The notes under the pieces: model-generated
Told to the model about the DNA's origin: nothing
Database searches by the model: none
Seen by the model: the letters and a program-made list of their open reading frames with translations, nothing else
Origin: Rhodamnia argentea
Lineage: Eukaryota; Streptophyta; Magnoliopsida; Myrtales; Myrtaceae
Reading direction: 5' to 3'
NCBI RefSeq assembly: GCF_020921035.1
Contig: NC_063158.1
Coordinates: 7,298,001 to 7,362,000 of the forward strand
DNA: 64,000 nucleotides
Made by a program: the position numbers and the translations under genes
Shown: piece by piece, positions 1-10,260 of the stretch
How positions within the stretch are numbered: the stretch's first letter is position 1
Layout of the letters: every line of letters begins with the position of its first letter

Positions 1-266
1 TTTCTTCTTTAAGATTTGTATCGACTTGTGGCCGAATCATACGAAGCACATTTATCCTCCCATGTCCATCTTTTTGCAGGAGTTAAATTCAGTAAAACAT
101 TGTTTCCTGTTTGGATTTGAATATTGGATATTCAAATCCTTATCTATCCCGGCCCTGTGTTCTTTTCTGAATCAAAGGTTCTGATTCCTACATCATGAGG
201 ATTTTGATGGGTATGACTTTTGTCTTTCTCTATGACGCTTGAGGCACATTGAACAAAATGGACGAG
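1..266. other. Left flank, unassigned
   Basis: This AT-rich DNA lies left of the copia insertion. A T-rich run ending in TTTTTGCAG near 69-79 resembles a splice acceptor, so it could be part of a disrupted gene, but no protein family is recognisable here or in the matching right flank after 5284. Confidence 0.3.
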
Positions 267-271
267 CAAGG

Positions 272-436
272 TATTAATGTGTAATTATATGTATATTGAG
301 ATATTTCTGTAATTGTATTTGTTTATACCCTTATTGTAATTAGTCATTCATATAAATTCATACTATACAACTCTAGTTTGGGTTGAGCTATCATAAACAC
401 TCTGTTGTTATCTCTCTCTGACTCTAAACATCAACA
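272..436 (+). repeat. 5' LTR of copia element
   Basis: This 165-bp direct repeat matches 5115-5279 without gaps at about 90% identity. It starts TATTAATG, a variant of the usual TG start, and ends in CA just before the primer binding site. Confidence 0.95.
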
Positions 437-1312
437 TGGTATCAGAGCAGGAAAACGCTTCACGTTCTTCAATATCTTCGCCCCAAATCAACACTTCCTT
501 TGTTCCAATTATTGCCTTAACAATGTTCGATACATTTGCGAATTTTTTTTCTTCTTTACCATCTCTTTGGCCATCATCTTCTCTTTCTGCTAATCCCAAT
601 TTTCCATCACCTCTCAATAATATACCGCCCACTTTAACATTTTCTTCTTGTTTCTCTCTTGCTCGGATCTCTGCTCTTGCTCAAATTATCGCCGCGCAAT
701 CAGCTTCGCCATCTCTTGTTCTTCCCAACATCACTAATCTTGTCTCTTCATCAAACTTAATACATACAATTATCTTTGTGGAAATCTCGGTTTGAACCGA
801 TTTTAATTTGTAACGATCTGCTGGGATATATGGATGGATCTTTTCCGTGTCCGCAGAGGCTTATCAATGATCGGAATGGTACTGTGGTGGCCGATTCCTC
901 TTATTCCATTTGGGTCAAGACGGATCAATGCGTTCGCAATTTGATTAACTTAACCCTTACAGTTGAGATTTTCCATGAAGTTTATGATCTTCGGACATCT
1001 CGGGAGATTTGGTTCGCTCTAGGGCGACGCTTTCTTGATCGATGTGTAGCCAAGGAAATTGGATTAAAGCTTGATTTTCGGAATGCCGCTAAAAAACCCG
1101 ATCGGTCAATGTCTGATTATCTTCAGCATCCGAAGTCAATTGCGGATTCTCTCACCGCAATCAATTGTTCCATCTCCGATCGGGATTTAGTGATTCAAGC
1201 CCTCAATGGGCTCCCGTCAGAGTATGATCCTTTTGTCACAATGGTCACCAATGGTCTTACTATTCTTTCCTTTAATGATCTGCGGTCACGCCTCCTCATA
1301 TAGGAAGAATGA
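436..1312 (+). pseudogene. copia gag remnant
   Basis: A reading frame opens at 436 and runs to 795. The coding signal then continues in another frame from about 776 to 1303, so there is a frameshift between the two. The second part has the helical UBN2-type copia gag region, including the stretch ALNGLPSEYDPFVTMV near 1198-1245 that is typical of these capsid proteins. The zinc knuckle that should follow cannot be read in frame after 1303. The remnant is non-functional as it stands. Confidence 0.85.
437..448 (+). other. Primer binding site (initiator tRNA-Met)
   Basis: TGGTATCAGAGC begins directly after the LTR. It is the standard plant copia primer binding site, complementary to the 3' end of initiator methionine tRNA. 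Confidence 0.93.
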
Positions 1313-2099
1313 TTTCTCCGAAAATCAAATACCTCAGCTTCATTTGATAGTCATCATGCTTTGATTGGTCAATCCACTTCACCCAATCCACCGTTTCGAG
1401 GGAGTTGCGGTGGATGTAATTTTAGGGGTCGAAGATCTGATCGAGGATAAGGTGGACGGTTTTCGCGTGATCAACCGGTTTGGAAAGCCTCCAATGATCG
1501 ATTTAATTTATAGTCATTCTCTATCCCTTATGCTGATCGGTCCTCACCTTCCTCTAGTCGGCCTCGTGGTGTTTCGAGGCCCTACGTTCCTCCATTCACC
1601 CGGGGAGGCATTCTTGGATCTAGACCTCATCTTTCTTGTCAAATGCAGAACGGAGTCGGGCACATTGCACTACAATGTCGGCAATGGTTTAACCATGCCT
1701 TCACTACAATTGATCTATCGGACTCTTTCTCGGCTCTCTTGGTTGGTGAGACCTCCGATCCAATGTAGTATCTTGATAGTGAGGCATCGACACACATGAC
1801 TAGTGACATTGGTAAAATTCTAAATCCTAGACTCTTTTATGATTCGACAAAAATTTCAGTTGGTGATGGTTGTTTATTGCCTATTAAGCAAGTTGGTAAA
1901 GCCTTTTTACATGCTGATTCTCGATCTTTGCTGTTATCAATTGTCTATCATGTCTCTAATCTTGCATGTGATCTTCTCTCAGTCACTTAACTTTGCTGTA
2001 AAAATTCTTGCACTATCGATTCTAATAGTTCATCATTTTCTTTAAAGAACCAACGAATCGGGAAATTTCTCCTCCAAGCTGATTTTTCTCATGGTCTTT

Positions 2100-3145
2100 A
2101 CCCGATTTCCAATTCCTTGGTGTTGTCTCACTTGCATCCTATCGTGGCTTCTTCTTCTTCACTCACTCATTGGGATGTTTGACTTGGTCATCCAAATAAA
2201 CAAGTTGTGAGTCGTGTTTGCAATTCTAGTTCTAGGTCGGTATCATGTGAGTCCTGTCTTGTGGGCAAATCTCATTCGATTGCCTTTTGAGTCTGCTAGT
2301 CATCGTGCTTCTTTTCTTTTAGTTGTAATTCATTCTGATGTATGGACAAGTCCCATTTTATCCAATTCTAGTTTTAAGTATTTTGTGTTATTCGTTGATG
2401 ACTACTTTTAGTTCACTTGGATTTTTCCGATGAAAAATAAATCTAAAGTGCATACTCACTCACTTTCACCGCTTCCATTATTTTATCGAAAATCTGTGCA
2501 ATGCCAAAATTAAATTCCTATAAACTATACCAGTAATTCGTTCCAAACATATTTACGTGAAAATTGTATTATTCAATGCTTTTCTTGTCCAGATGTCCCA
2601 TCTCAAAATGGTCCGTCAGAATGCAAAATCAGACATTTAGTCGAAGTGTCTTGAACCTTATTTAGTCATGCTTATATGCCTCCTTCATATTGGGTTGATG
2701 CTCTTCTCGCTGCTATTTACACTATTAATCGGCTTCCTACGTCTTATTTGATATTTTTTCTTTTCATTGTCTATTTGGGTTCCAGTTTGATTATTCGTTC
2801 TTTCGAATTTTTGGTTGTGCTTGTTATCCTTTTTTTCTGTCTCGTGTCTCCCATAAACTTGCACCTCATTCTATGCCATGTGTATTTCTTGGGTATGCGT
2901 CGAATCACAAAGGCTATCATTGTCTTGATCGGTCAAGTGGTCGTGTTTTTATCGGTTGTCATGTTCGGTTTGATGAGGAGAATTTTCCTTGTTCACAAAG
3001 TCCTTCAACTCTTAGTTCCGTAAATAATTCTTCAAATTCAATCCATTCACTTATTGTTTCCTCTAACCAATCTATTATTCCTTCTACCTCTTTTGAGCAT
3101 CAAGCTCCTCCTCTGCCTTTCTCAACTTCTCTAGCCAACTTCTAA
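2100..3145 (+). pseudogene. copia integrase remnant (pre-integrase and core)
   Basis: Pieces of the GAG-pre-integrase zinc-binding region (THWD, then LGHPNKQVV, near 2165-2205) are followed by an rve-type core with SDVWTSP and FVDDYF (about 2333-2410). The later segment around 2676-2990 matches the integrase C-terminal part, including FLGYASNHKGYHCLD near 2880-2930. Stops and frame changes occur throughout (for example the TAG after FVDDYF at 2409-2411). The region between about 2412 and 2640 is badly eroded. Confidence 0.82.
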
Positions 3146-3446
3146 ATATACATCTCTCCACCTCTCAACCTACCTAATCTAGTTTCAATTCTTTTTCATC
3201 TCCACTGCTCCTCCTTCGAACTCACTCACTGTGTCCCAACCTAACTCTACTTCTGACCAAATTCCTCCTACATCAAATTTACAAACCCTCTCTACATCTC
3301 TACCTAGCTCCTCCACTTTTGTATCTTCTCTTCCTACTCATCCTATGCAAACTCGTGCTAAATCTGAAATTTCTAAACCTAGAAAAATATTTAATCTCTC
3401 TAATTCTTTTCATGAAGAGACACCGATTTGCTATTCTAAGACCATT

Positions 3447-4678
3447 CTTGACCCACGTTGGAAAGCGGCCATGACGGATGAATTTAATGCCTTGGTTACT
3501 AATCACACGTGAGATCTTGTACTACTTGACCCTTCTAAGAATTTAGTTGGTTGTAAATGGGTTTTTAAGATTAAGGAAAATTCTAATGGAACTATTGAAC
3601 GCTTCAAAGCTCGTCTAGTTGCACAAGGATTTAAGCAACATGCGGGATTAGATTATGACGAGACTTTTAGCCTAGTCGTCAAACCTGCTACAATTCGGGT
3701 TGTTCTCTCTATTGCTATTTCATTAGGATGGGTCGTACGTCAACTTGATGTTAAGAATGCCTTATTACACGGCATCCTTTGTGAGGAAGTTTACATGCGC
3801 CAACCTCCCGGTTTCTCTAATGTCGAATATCCGAATCACATGTACCATCTCCGGAAAGCCATTTATGGTTTAAAGTAAGCTTCACGTGCATGGTTTCTTC
3901 GCTTCGGTAGCTTTTATTACACAGCATCCTTTGTGAGGAAGTTTACATGCGCCAACTTCCCGGTTTTTCTAATGCCGAATATCCGAATCACATGTGCCAT
4001 CTCCGGAAAGCCATTTATGGTTTAAAGCAAGCTTCACGTGCATGGTTTCTTTGCTTCAGTAGCTTTTTATTATCATTGGGTTTCATGGCGAGCAAGGTTG
4101 ATCCCTTGTTATTTGTCTATGCTTCTTCTCGGGGTCGTCTATATTTTCTACTGTATGTTGATGATATCCTTATCACTAGTGATACTCCTAATTTATTACA
4201 GTATTTGATTACTCAACTCTCGCAAGAATTTCCTATGAAGGATCTCGGACCACTTCACTATTTTCTTGGCATTGAGGCTCATCACCGATTTAACGATACG
4301 CTTTTATCTCAAGCTAAGTGTGTTGATAGCCTTTTACGCAAGTTTAACCTTGTTAAGGTAAAGCCTATATCTATTCCCACGGCATCGAAGACTCTATTGT
4401 CTGCTGATGATGGTGAGCTTCTCGCTTCTCTAATGTTGTATCGACAAATAGTTGGTGCTTTACGATACGTGTCCATGACTAGACACGACATTTGTTTTGC
4501 TATGAACTTAGTTAGTCAATTTATGCATAAACCTAGATTACCTCATCTGCAAGCCGTCAAGCGTATATACCGGTATTTAGCTGGCACATCTACCCATGGA
4601 TTACTTATTGAGCGGTGTTCTCCTACTTCATTAACAGCTTATGCGGATACAGACCGGGTTGGGTGTTCCGATACTTGA
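3447..4678 (+). pseudogene. copia reverse transcriptase, frameshifted
   Basis: The conserved start DPRWKAAMTDEFNAL reads from about 3450. It is followed by GCKWVFKIK and the [12 protein letters not shown] block, then AIYGLK (twice, because of a duplication) and the catalytic LLYVDDILI at about 4150-4180. Stops lie at about 3511 (TGA) and 3877 (TAA). A 152-bp tandem duplication (3762-4065) shifts the frame. The second half, 3947-4678, is still one open frame. The catalytic aspartates are kept, but the protein as a whole is broken. Confidence 0.93.
3762..4065 (+). repeat. 152-bp tandem duplication inside the reverse transcriptase
   Basis: Bases 3762-3913 and 3914-4065 are two adjacent copies of the block encoding the VYMRQ-PGF to AIYGLK region. 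They differ at only a handful of bases. 152 is not a multiple of three, so the duplication itself breaks the frame. Copy 1 also carries a TAA where copy 2 has CAA. Confidence 0.9.
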
Positions 4679-4699
4679 TGTTCCACATAAGGTTTTTGT

Positions 4700-5100
4700 G
4701 TATTTCCAGGCACCAATCTTGTTTCATGGAGTGCCAAGAAGCAACCCACTATGGCTCATTCTAATATAGAGGCTGAGTATTGTGTTGTTACTCATTGTGT
4801 TGCCGAAACCATTTGGATTCGGCATTTACTTCGTGAGCTCAAAGTCCCACTTTCTACTCATCCCATTGTTTATTGTGACAACATCTCTGTCACATATCTT
4901 GCTCTCAATCCCTTATTTCATGCTCGCACCAAGCACATTGAGTTGGACTTTCACTTTGTCCGAGAGCGGATTGCTTCTGATGATCTATGTGTTCGCTAAG
5001 TGCCTACCGTGGATCGGCTAGCAGACATATTTACAAAAGGGTTACCTAGTTTGCGTCATGCGCTAGTTAGATCCAATCACTCGGTTGTTACACCTACTTC
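4700..5100 (+). pseudogene. copia RNase H remnant
   Basis: The block reads LVSWSAKKQPTMAHSNIEAE, then WIRHLLREL, KHIELDFHFVRE and ADIFTKGL (about 5020-5045), the usual C-terminal RNase H region of copia polyproteins. A frame break lies near 4676-4720 and a TAA at 4997-4999. Confidence 0.9.
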
Positions 5101-5103
5101 GAA

Positions 5104-5114
5104 TTGAGGGATAG
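5104..5114 (+). other. Polypurine tract
   Basis: TTGAGGGATAG sits immediately before the 3' LTR. It is a decayed form of the common copia tract TTGAGGGGGAG that primes plus-strand synthesis. Confidence 0.75.
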
Positions 5115-5279
5115 TATTAATGTGTAATTATATGTATATTGGGGTATTTTTGTAATTGTTTTTGTTTATACCCTTATTGTAATTAGTCATTCATATAAAT
5201 ATATACTATACAACCTTAATTTGGGTTGAGCCACCATAAACACTCTATCATTATATCTCTCTTACTCTAAACAGCAACA
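5115..5279 (+). repeat. 3' LTR of copia element
   Basis: This is the 165-bp partner of 272-436. It ends in CA before the duplicated target CAAGG. Confidence 0.95.
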
Positions 5280-5284
5280 CAAGG

Positions 5285-5861
5285 TGGTTGAGATTTACCG
5301 TCTAACACAGAGACAAGTACCTTGAACAGGTGGTATTTTCTGAGAAAAGTCTAGCATTGCTCCAGGCAATTGTTTGGCACCATCTTGTTAATTGTGCTGA
5401 TACCTGCTTAAATATCTTATTTCTTGCTGAAGATGACATTGATGGGTTTCGTTTTAACGGGACTGAAATCAAGAACTTTCCATGCGCATGTTGAACATCT
5501 GACACTCTTCCCACTCCAACTTGAGTTGCTAAGGTTTCACACCTAAGAGGAAGCTCAGCTCAGAGTCCGAGATACGGAGTCGTTTTCCACTTCGGACTTA
5601 GAAGAAGGCCACGTCAATATAACCACGTGGCACGCATCGTCTTCGGAAATATGTTGGCCGCTTGCTGGAGTAATTTAAATGGATGAAATTTGAAAGTCAC
5701 GACATTTAAATAAGCTATTGAAAAACAATGACACTAAAGTGATGACAGCATAAAAGTTATCGCATTATTCTTATCATCTTCGCAAAAAAATCGACCCTTG
5801 ATGCAATATTCACGATTAGTTGTAGTAAAGGAGAAAATAAATAGACAGAAAATTTTGCTTT
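5285..5861. other. Intergenic, no feature recognised
   Basis: This is the right half of the copia target locus. Short open stretches exist on both strands but none resembles a known protein. Confidence 0.4.
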
Positions 5862-6395
5862 ATCTCCTAAAATAATCCCAATTTATATTTAATCTCAATT
5901 CTACCTCAAACGTTTTTTATAACACAAACCCCAACTTTAGGTTTAGTATCAATCTGCCCTCAACTTTTTATTGTGTAGAAAACCTCACAAATTTTTAACT
6001 CTAGTCTCAACTTTGCCCCAAACTTTTTGTTTGTCTAAGAAAAAATCGCAAACTTTCAATCGGGTCTCAAATTTGTCTCCATTAACATTCCGTCCAAAAA
6101 TCACTATTAGTTGTTTGAGGTGGTATTTCCACGCTGGTAACAAATCCACATTAGCAAGGCGTCGAGGAAAATTATCTGCAAAACAAAACCGTTCTCTAAT
6201 ATGAAAATTAAGGAAATTAGGGACGATCGACGGTGAAAATTGGACAAAGGGCCAACAAGGGCTGATTTAGGACTAGAGTTAAAGTTCGTGGTAGATTTAG
6301 AGCTGAACCTAAAGTTGAGTTTTTTTTTTTTGGACAAAAAACTGTTCAAGTATTTGGATTGAACTTAAAGGTGGGCTTTTTTTTGTGTGTGTGGA
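5862..6395. repeat. Decayed inverted-repeat element
   Basis: The left part is pyrimidine-rich with recurring words of the type CTCAACTTT and CCCAAACTTT. The right part carries their complements (AAAGTTGAG, TTTAGGACTAGAGTT). The whole is a long imperfect palindrome, as in non-autonomous terminal-inverted-repeat elements. No coding region is visible. Confidence 0.5.
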
Positions 6396-6399
6396 TAAG

Positions 6400-6990
6400 T
6401 ACACCGAAAGTCCTAAAATTTTTCATAACAGTGCAATTGAATCCAAAATCTTTTTAAAAGTGTAATTACATCCTAAAACTTGCCAAGTTGGTGAAATTAA
6501 GTGCTTTCGTTAATACCGTCCAATTTGGCTAATGAAAAATGCTGACAACGCTTTTTTATTATTATTTTCTTTATCTTATGTGACTACGATGTGGCTAAAA
6601 CGATATCATTTTGGTCCAAATTTCTAATATAAACTTTATTTTAGTTGCATTAGAAAATTTAAAAAAATTAAAAGAATACATGAAAAGGAAAAAAGTGACA
6701 AGAAAATGCATGCGAGACCTCGTTGCCCTCGCCGCCACCCCACCATCGTCGAAAGGGCTGGTGACGGTGTGCGGATGGTTGGTAGTCCCCGTCTGATGTT
6801 GCCGGCACCCTGGGTGGGGCTCGACGGCCTTCACCGACCATTCCCCATCATTGTCGGCCTTCTCGGCGATTGTTCTTTGGCCGAGGCTTGCCAACCCCGT
6901 TGGCCATTCCCCATCATCATTGTAGGCCTTCCCGGCTATTGTTGGTGGCGGCCCTCGCTTGAGTTTGCTCTCTCTTTTTTTTTTTTTTTA
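6400..6990. repeat. Inverted-repeat element with GC-rich core, decayed
   Basis: The left arm (6405-6545) has the family words AGTCCTAAAA, GTGCAATTGAATCC and CCAATTTGGC. A GC-rich core at about 6705-6965 has repeated GGC and CTCGCC words. The matching right arm is missing or too decayed to see. Confidence 0.5.
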
Positions 6991-7718
6991 AATTTTTCTT
7001 AAATATATTTAAATTTAAGTAATACTAAAAATTGTGGGACTATTTTATTATTCATCCAAAAATGGGACCCACAAGTGGCCAATTGTGTTGTCTAGGGTCC
7101 ATAGGGAAAGGACGAGGTTGACCCATTTGTTACCGAGTTTTGTGGTGGCCATTGGCCAACGCTTTAAGCTCTCGACTCCTTTTGACCCCCCTTCTCCATC
7201 GTCCGTTGTCTTCTCTATCACGAAAGATGCCTTTGGCATATGCTTTGAGTTCATACACTCACAATTTAGGAACTTTGAAATCCAAAGCATATTCAGCATA
7301 CGTTTGTGCATATTCTTTCTGCAGAAAAAAAAAAAAAAATCACGCGCGCATACAAAATCGAGCCATGCCTTATCTTCAAGAAAATATGACTCGCTTGATT
7401 GTTTTACTTAGTGAAGTAATATCAAAGTGACAACTTGATCGGACAAAGATTCAATCTGATGTGATTCTTGTTTAATGATTCGAATCTCGTGCTGTTCGGA
7501 ATCTCAACTCCGAGACATCTCTTATTGAAGATGGCTCGTGACGTTGGATACTTTAGTTAGATCAGGGCGACATACTAGTCCATATTGAGAAAATTTGTTT
7601 AGAAACTGGTCGATATTTTGATGCTATAGAGGTCCAGGGCAATGGTGCCACGAGAGGTTGAATATCCAGGGAGTCGAGCATCCAGTGTCAAAATGTGAAG
7701 TTTTTATTTATACTAATG
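6991..7718. other. Intergenic, no gene recognised
   Basis: This holds a short poly-A run near 7325-7340 and otherwise unremarkable sequence up to the CACTA left end. Confidence 0.4.
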
Positions 7719-7734
7719 CACTACAACAAAACAC

Positions 7735-8710
7735 GGATTTAGCCACGAAAAATTTGCCACGGAAAAAATTCGTCGCTAATTTCCGATGAAAATAGTGACA
7801 AAATGAATATTCGTCGCTATTTGCTACGAAATAAGCGACGAAAAAATTCGTCGCTCATTAGTGACAAATATAGCGATGAAAAACAATTCGTCGCTAGTTA
7901 GCGACGAAAATAGCCACGAAAAATTTTTCGTGGCTAGTTAGCGACGAAAATAGCCACGAAATATTTTTCGTGGCTAGTTAGCGACGAAAATAGCCACGAA
8001 ATATTTTTCGTGGCTAGTTAGCAACGAAAATAGCCACGAAAAATTTTTCGTGGCTAATTAGCGACGAAAACGGCCATGAAATTATTATTCGTGGCTATCT
8101 CCTTTGCGACGAAAATGGGATTCGTCGCCAATTAGCGACGAACGTCTATTTTCGTCACAAATTCTTTTATTAAAAGTTAGCGACGAAAATCGACGTTTGT
8201 CGCTAATTAGCGACGAAAATAAACGTTCGTCACTAATTAGCGACGAACTTTTGTTTTCGTCGCAAAATTAGCACTATGAATAAAAATAACAAAGAAAATA
8301 TTAAAATTAGCGACGAAATGTATTATTCGTCGCTAATATGAAGGAAATAAAAAAAAAAAAGAAAATATTCAATTTATTTAATTTGCGACGAAAAAACAAT
8401 GTTCGTCTCTAAATTTTGCCACGAAATAATACATTTCGTCTCAAATTTATTTAATTTATTCTGGAAATTAGTGATGAAATTATTTTTTCGTCGCTAATTA
8501 TTATTTTTTTCTTTTTTATTTAATTTATATCAGCAATTTGCGACGAAATGAGTATCCGTCGCAAATTTTGCGACGAATTTCATCTTTCGTCGCAAAATTT
8601 TTTTTTTTTAAATTAGCGACGAAATTATGTTTTCATCGCTAATTAGCGACAAAATTATGTGTTTCGTCGCTAATTAGCGACGAAATACTTTATTTCGTCG
8701 CTAAATTTTT
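7735..8710. repeat. Left subterminal array of GCGACGAA motifs
   Basis: Short motifs of the type TTAGCGACGAA, their complements, and GCCACGAA variants recur in both orientations, often abutting to form perfect palindromes (TTCGTCGCTAA joined to TTAGCGACGAA). Counted by eye there are about 27 exact octamers GCGACGAA or TTCGTCGC here. In En/Spm such arrays bind TnpA. Each motif holds CpG sites. Confidence 0.9.
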
Positions 8711-8719
8711 TAGGAACCT

Positions 8720-9625
8720 TTTGAATTTTAGCGATCCCACTCTCTCCTCCCGCCTAATCTCATTCTATAAATTCTCCCACCCCCTTTCTATCATTCCCCT
8801 CTCCACAGCATTCAATTTCCCCCACCTAACCCCACTCACCTTCTCTCTCTTCGTCCTTCTCTCTCTTTCCCCCACTCACCTTCTCTCTCTTCCCCCTTCC
8901 CCCCACTCACCTTTTCTCTTCCTCCTCTTTGTGCGAACAGACCCCCCTTCCCCCTGTTCATCGTCTTCTTCTTCTTCTTCTTCTTCTTCATTCGGCAGCC
9001 CCCCCAGCCAACGCCAGCCTCCAGCTGACCACCACCCACCTTCGTCGTCACCCCGCCGTTGCGGCCGTCGTCGCTCGCCCGCCAGCCCCGCGTAGCCGTC
9101 GTCGACCTCCACCCCACCGCCTCTCTGTTCCCCACAACGCAAGCCCCGACGCCCACAGCCTGCAGCCGCCACCTCCAGCTGCACCGTCGCCGCGACATTC
9201 CATCGTCTCGTGAGCCCCACGAGCCCGCTGAGCTCGCCTTGCCAACCTCGCAAGCCACTAGACCCGCGACGCTTCGCCCTCCTCCTCTGTTCCACTGCTA
9301 CTCTACCACCCTCCAGCTCACCACCGACGCCACCACCTGCCACCTCCTCCAGTCACCGTCGGCCTCGTCGTCGTCCCTCCAGCCGTCCGCCCCGAGCCCG
9401 AGCCCGAGCCCCCGACCTCCATCTCCATCTCCATCTCCATCTCTCGGTCTCTCTCCCTCTCTTTGTCCCTGCACCCCGACTACCCTCCTCCTCTACTCCT
9501 CCTCTGTCCGCGACGCCCCCGCTCCAGCTGAGACCCACCCCCTCCGCCATCGTCCAACTCGCCAACCTGGGGACTCCCTCAACCCGCTGCGACCCACAAC
9601 TCCCTCACCTCCGCCACTGAATAAA
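8720..9625 (+). other. GC-rich cargo of the CACTA element, transcription-unit-like
   Basis: Composition changes abruptly from AT-rich arrays to C-rich DNA. A TATA-like TCTATAAATT lies at about 8764-8773, followed by a CT-rich leader and a (CTT)n run near 8965-8988. Long Pro/Ser/Arg-rich open frames occur on both strands. One on the plus strand (9210-9620, 136 codons) ends in a TGA that overlaps AATAAA at 9620-9625. No protein domain is recognised, and in such C-rich DNA open frames arise easily. It may be a captured fragment of a host gene, but the source is unknown. Confidence 0.55.
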
Positions 9626-9649
9626 AAGGAACAGTACAAAAAAACACGC

Positions 9650-10245
9650 TTTTTGCGACAAACATTTGCGACGAATAAAAATTTGTAGCAAATTTGTGAC
9701 GAATTTTGCCATGAATCAAATTTGTGACGAATTTTGCGACGAATAAAAATTCGTAACAAATTTTGCCACGAAAAATTCGGTAAAATTCGTCGCTAATTGG
9801 GTTTTGCGATGAATTTTGCCACGAAAAAAAATTCGTGGCTAATCTGTCATCGCAAAATTTAGCGACGAAAAATTATTTTTTCGTCGCTAAATTTAGCTAC
9901 GAACAGAAAATTCGTCACTAAATTCGTCGCTAAATTTAGCGACGACATTTTTTTTGTGGCTAATTAGTGACGAATAAGTTTCGTCGCTAATTTGCCACGG
10001 AGAGTAATTAGTTGCAAAATTCGTGGCTAATTTGCGACGAAACTTATTCGTCACTAATTAGCCACGGATAAATAATCGTCGCAAAATTCGTCGCTAATTA
10101 GCGACGAACTTTAGTTTTTCGTCGCTAAATTTTGCGACGCCGAATTGGCGACGAATATTTTTTCGTCGCTAATTTTCGTCGCAAATCAGTTTAGCGACGA
10201 ATTTTGGTTAATTTTTCGTGGCAAAATCCGTGGCTAAACTCTTAT
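9650..10245. repeat. Right subterminal array of GCGACGAA motifs
   Basis: The motif family is the same as in the left array, with about 15 exact octamers by eye plus many GTGACGAA and GCCACGAA variants. The arrangement is roughly an inverted image of the left array. Confidence 0.88.
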
Positions 10246-10260
10246 TTTTTTGTAGTGATG

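Larger units (their letters stand above)
267..5284 (+). mobile_element. Ty1/copia LTR retrotransposon, full length but inactive
   Basis: The element has two 165-bp LTRs (272-436 and 5115-5279) flanked by a perfect 5-bp target duplication, CAAGG, at 267-271 and 5280-5284. A primer binding site matching initiator tRNA-Met follows the left LTR, and a purine-rich tract precedes the right one. The internal order gag, integrase, reverse transcriptase, RNase H is diagnostic of Ty1/copia (Pseudoviridae-like) elements. Every coding part carries stops and frameshifts, so no polyprotein can be made. The LTRs differ at about 17 of 165 positions (by eye), so the insertion is not recent. LTRs this short are at the small end for plant copia elements. 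Confidence 0.96.
7719..10257. mobile_element. Non-autonomous CACTA (En/Spm-type) transposon
   Basis: The left end is CACTACAACAAAA and the right end reads, on the other strand, CACTACAAAAAAATAA. Both are followed inward by matching TTTAGCCACG and TTGCCACG words. Flanking 3-bp copies of ATG (7716-7718 and 10258-10260) form the target duplication expected for CACTA elements. Both subterminal zones are dense arrays of GCGACGAA and its complement. No transposase (TnpA or TnpD) is present, so movement would need proteins from elsewhere. The centre holds a GC-rich cargo of about 0.9 kb. The right end is about 580 bp from the transketolase start codon. Confidence 0.93.

Noticed and set aside
8836..9343. 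Minus-strand Gly/Arg-rich frames in the CACTA cargo
   Set aside because: C-rich DNA keeps all frames open by composition. There is no domain or start support.
7740..10245. CRISPR-like or satellite interpretation of the GCGACGAA arrays
   Set aside because: Spacing is irregular, orientation alternates, and the array is bounded by CACTA ends with a target duplication in a plant genome. A transposon subterminal array explains it fully.
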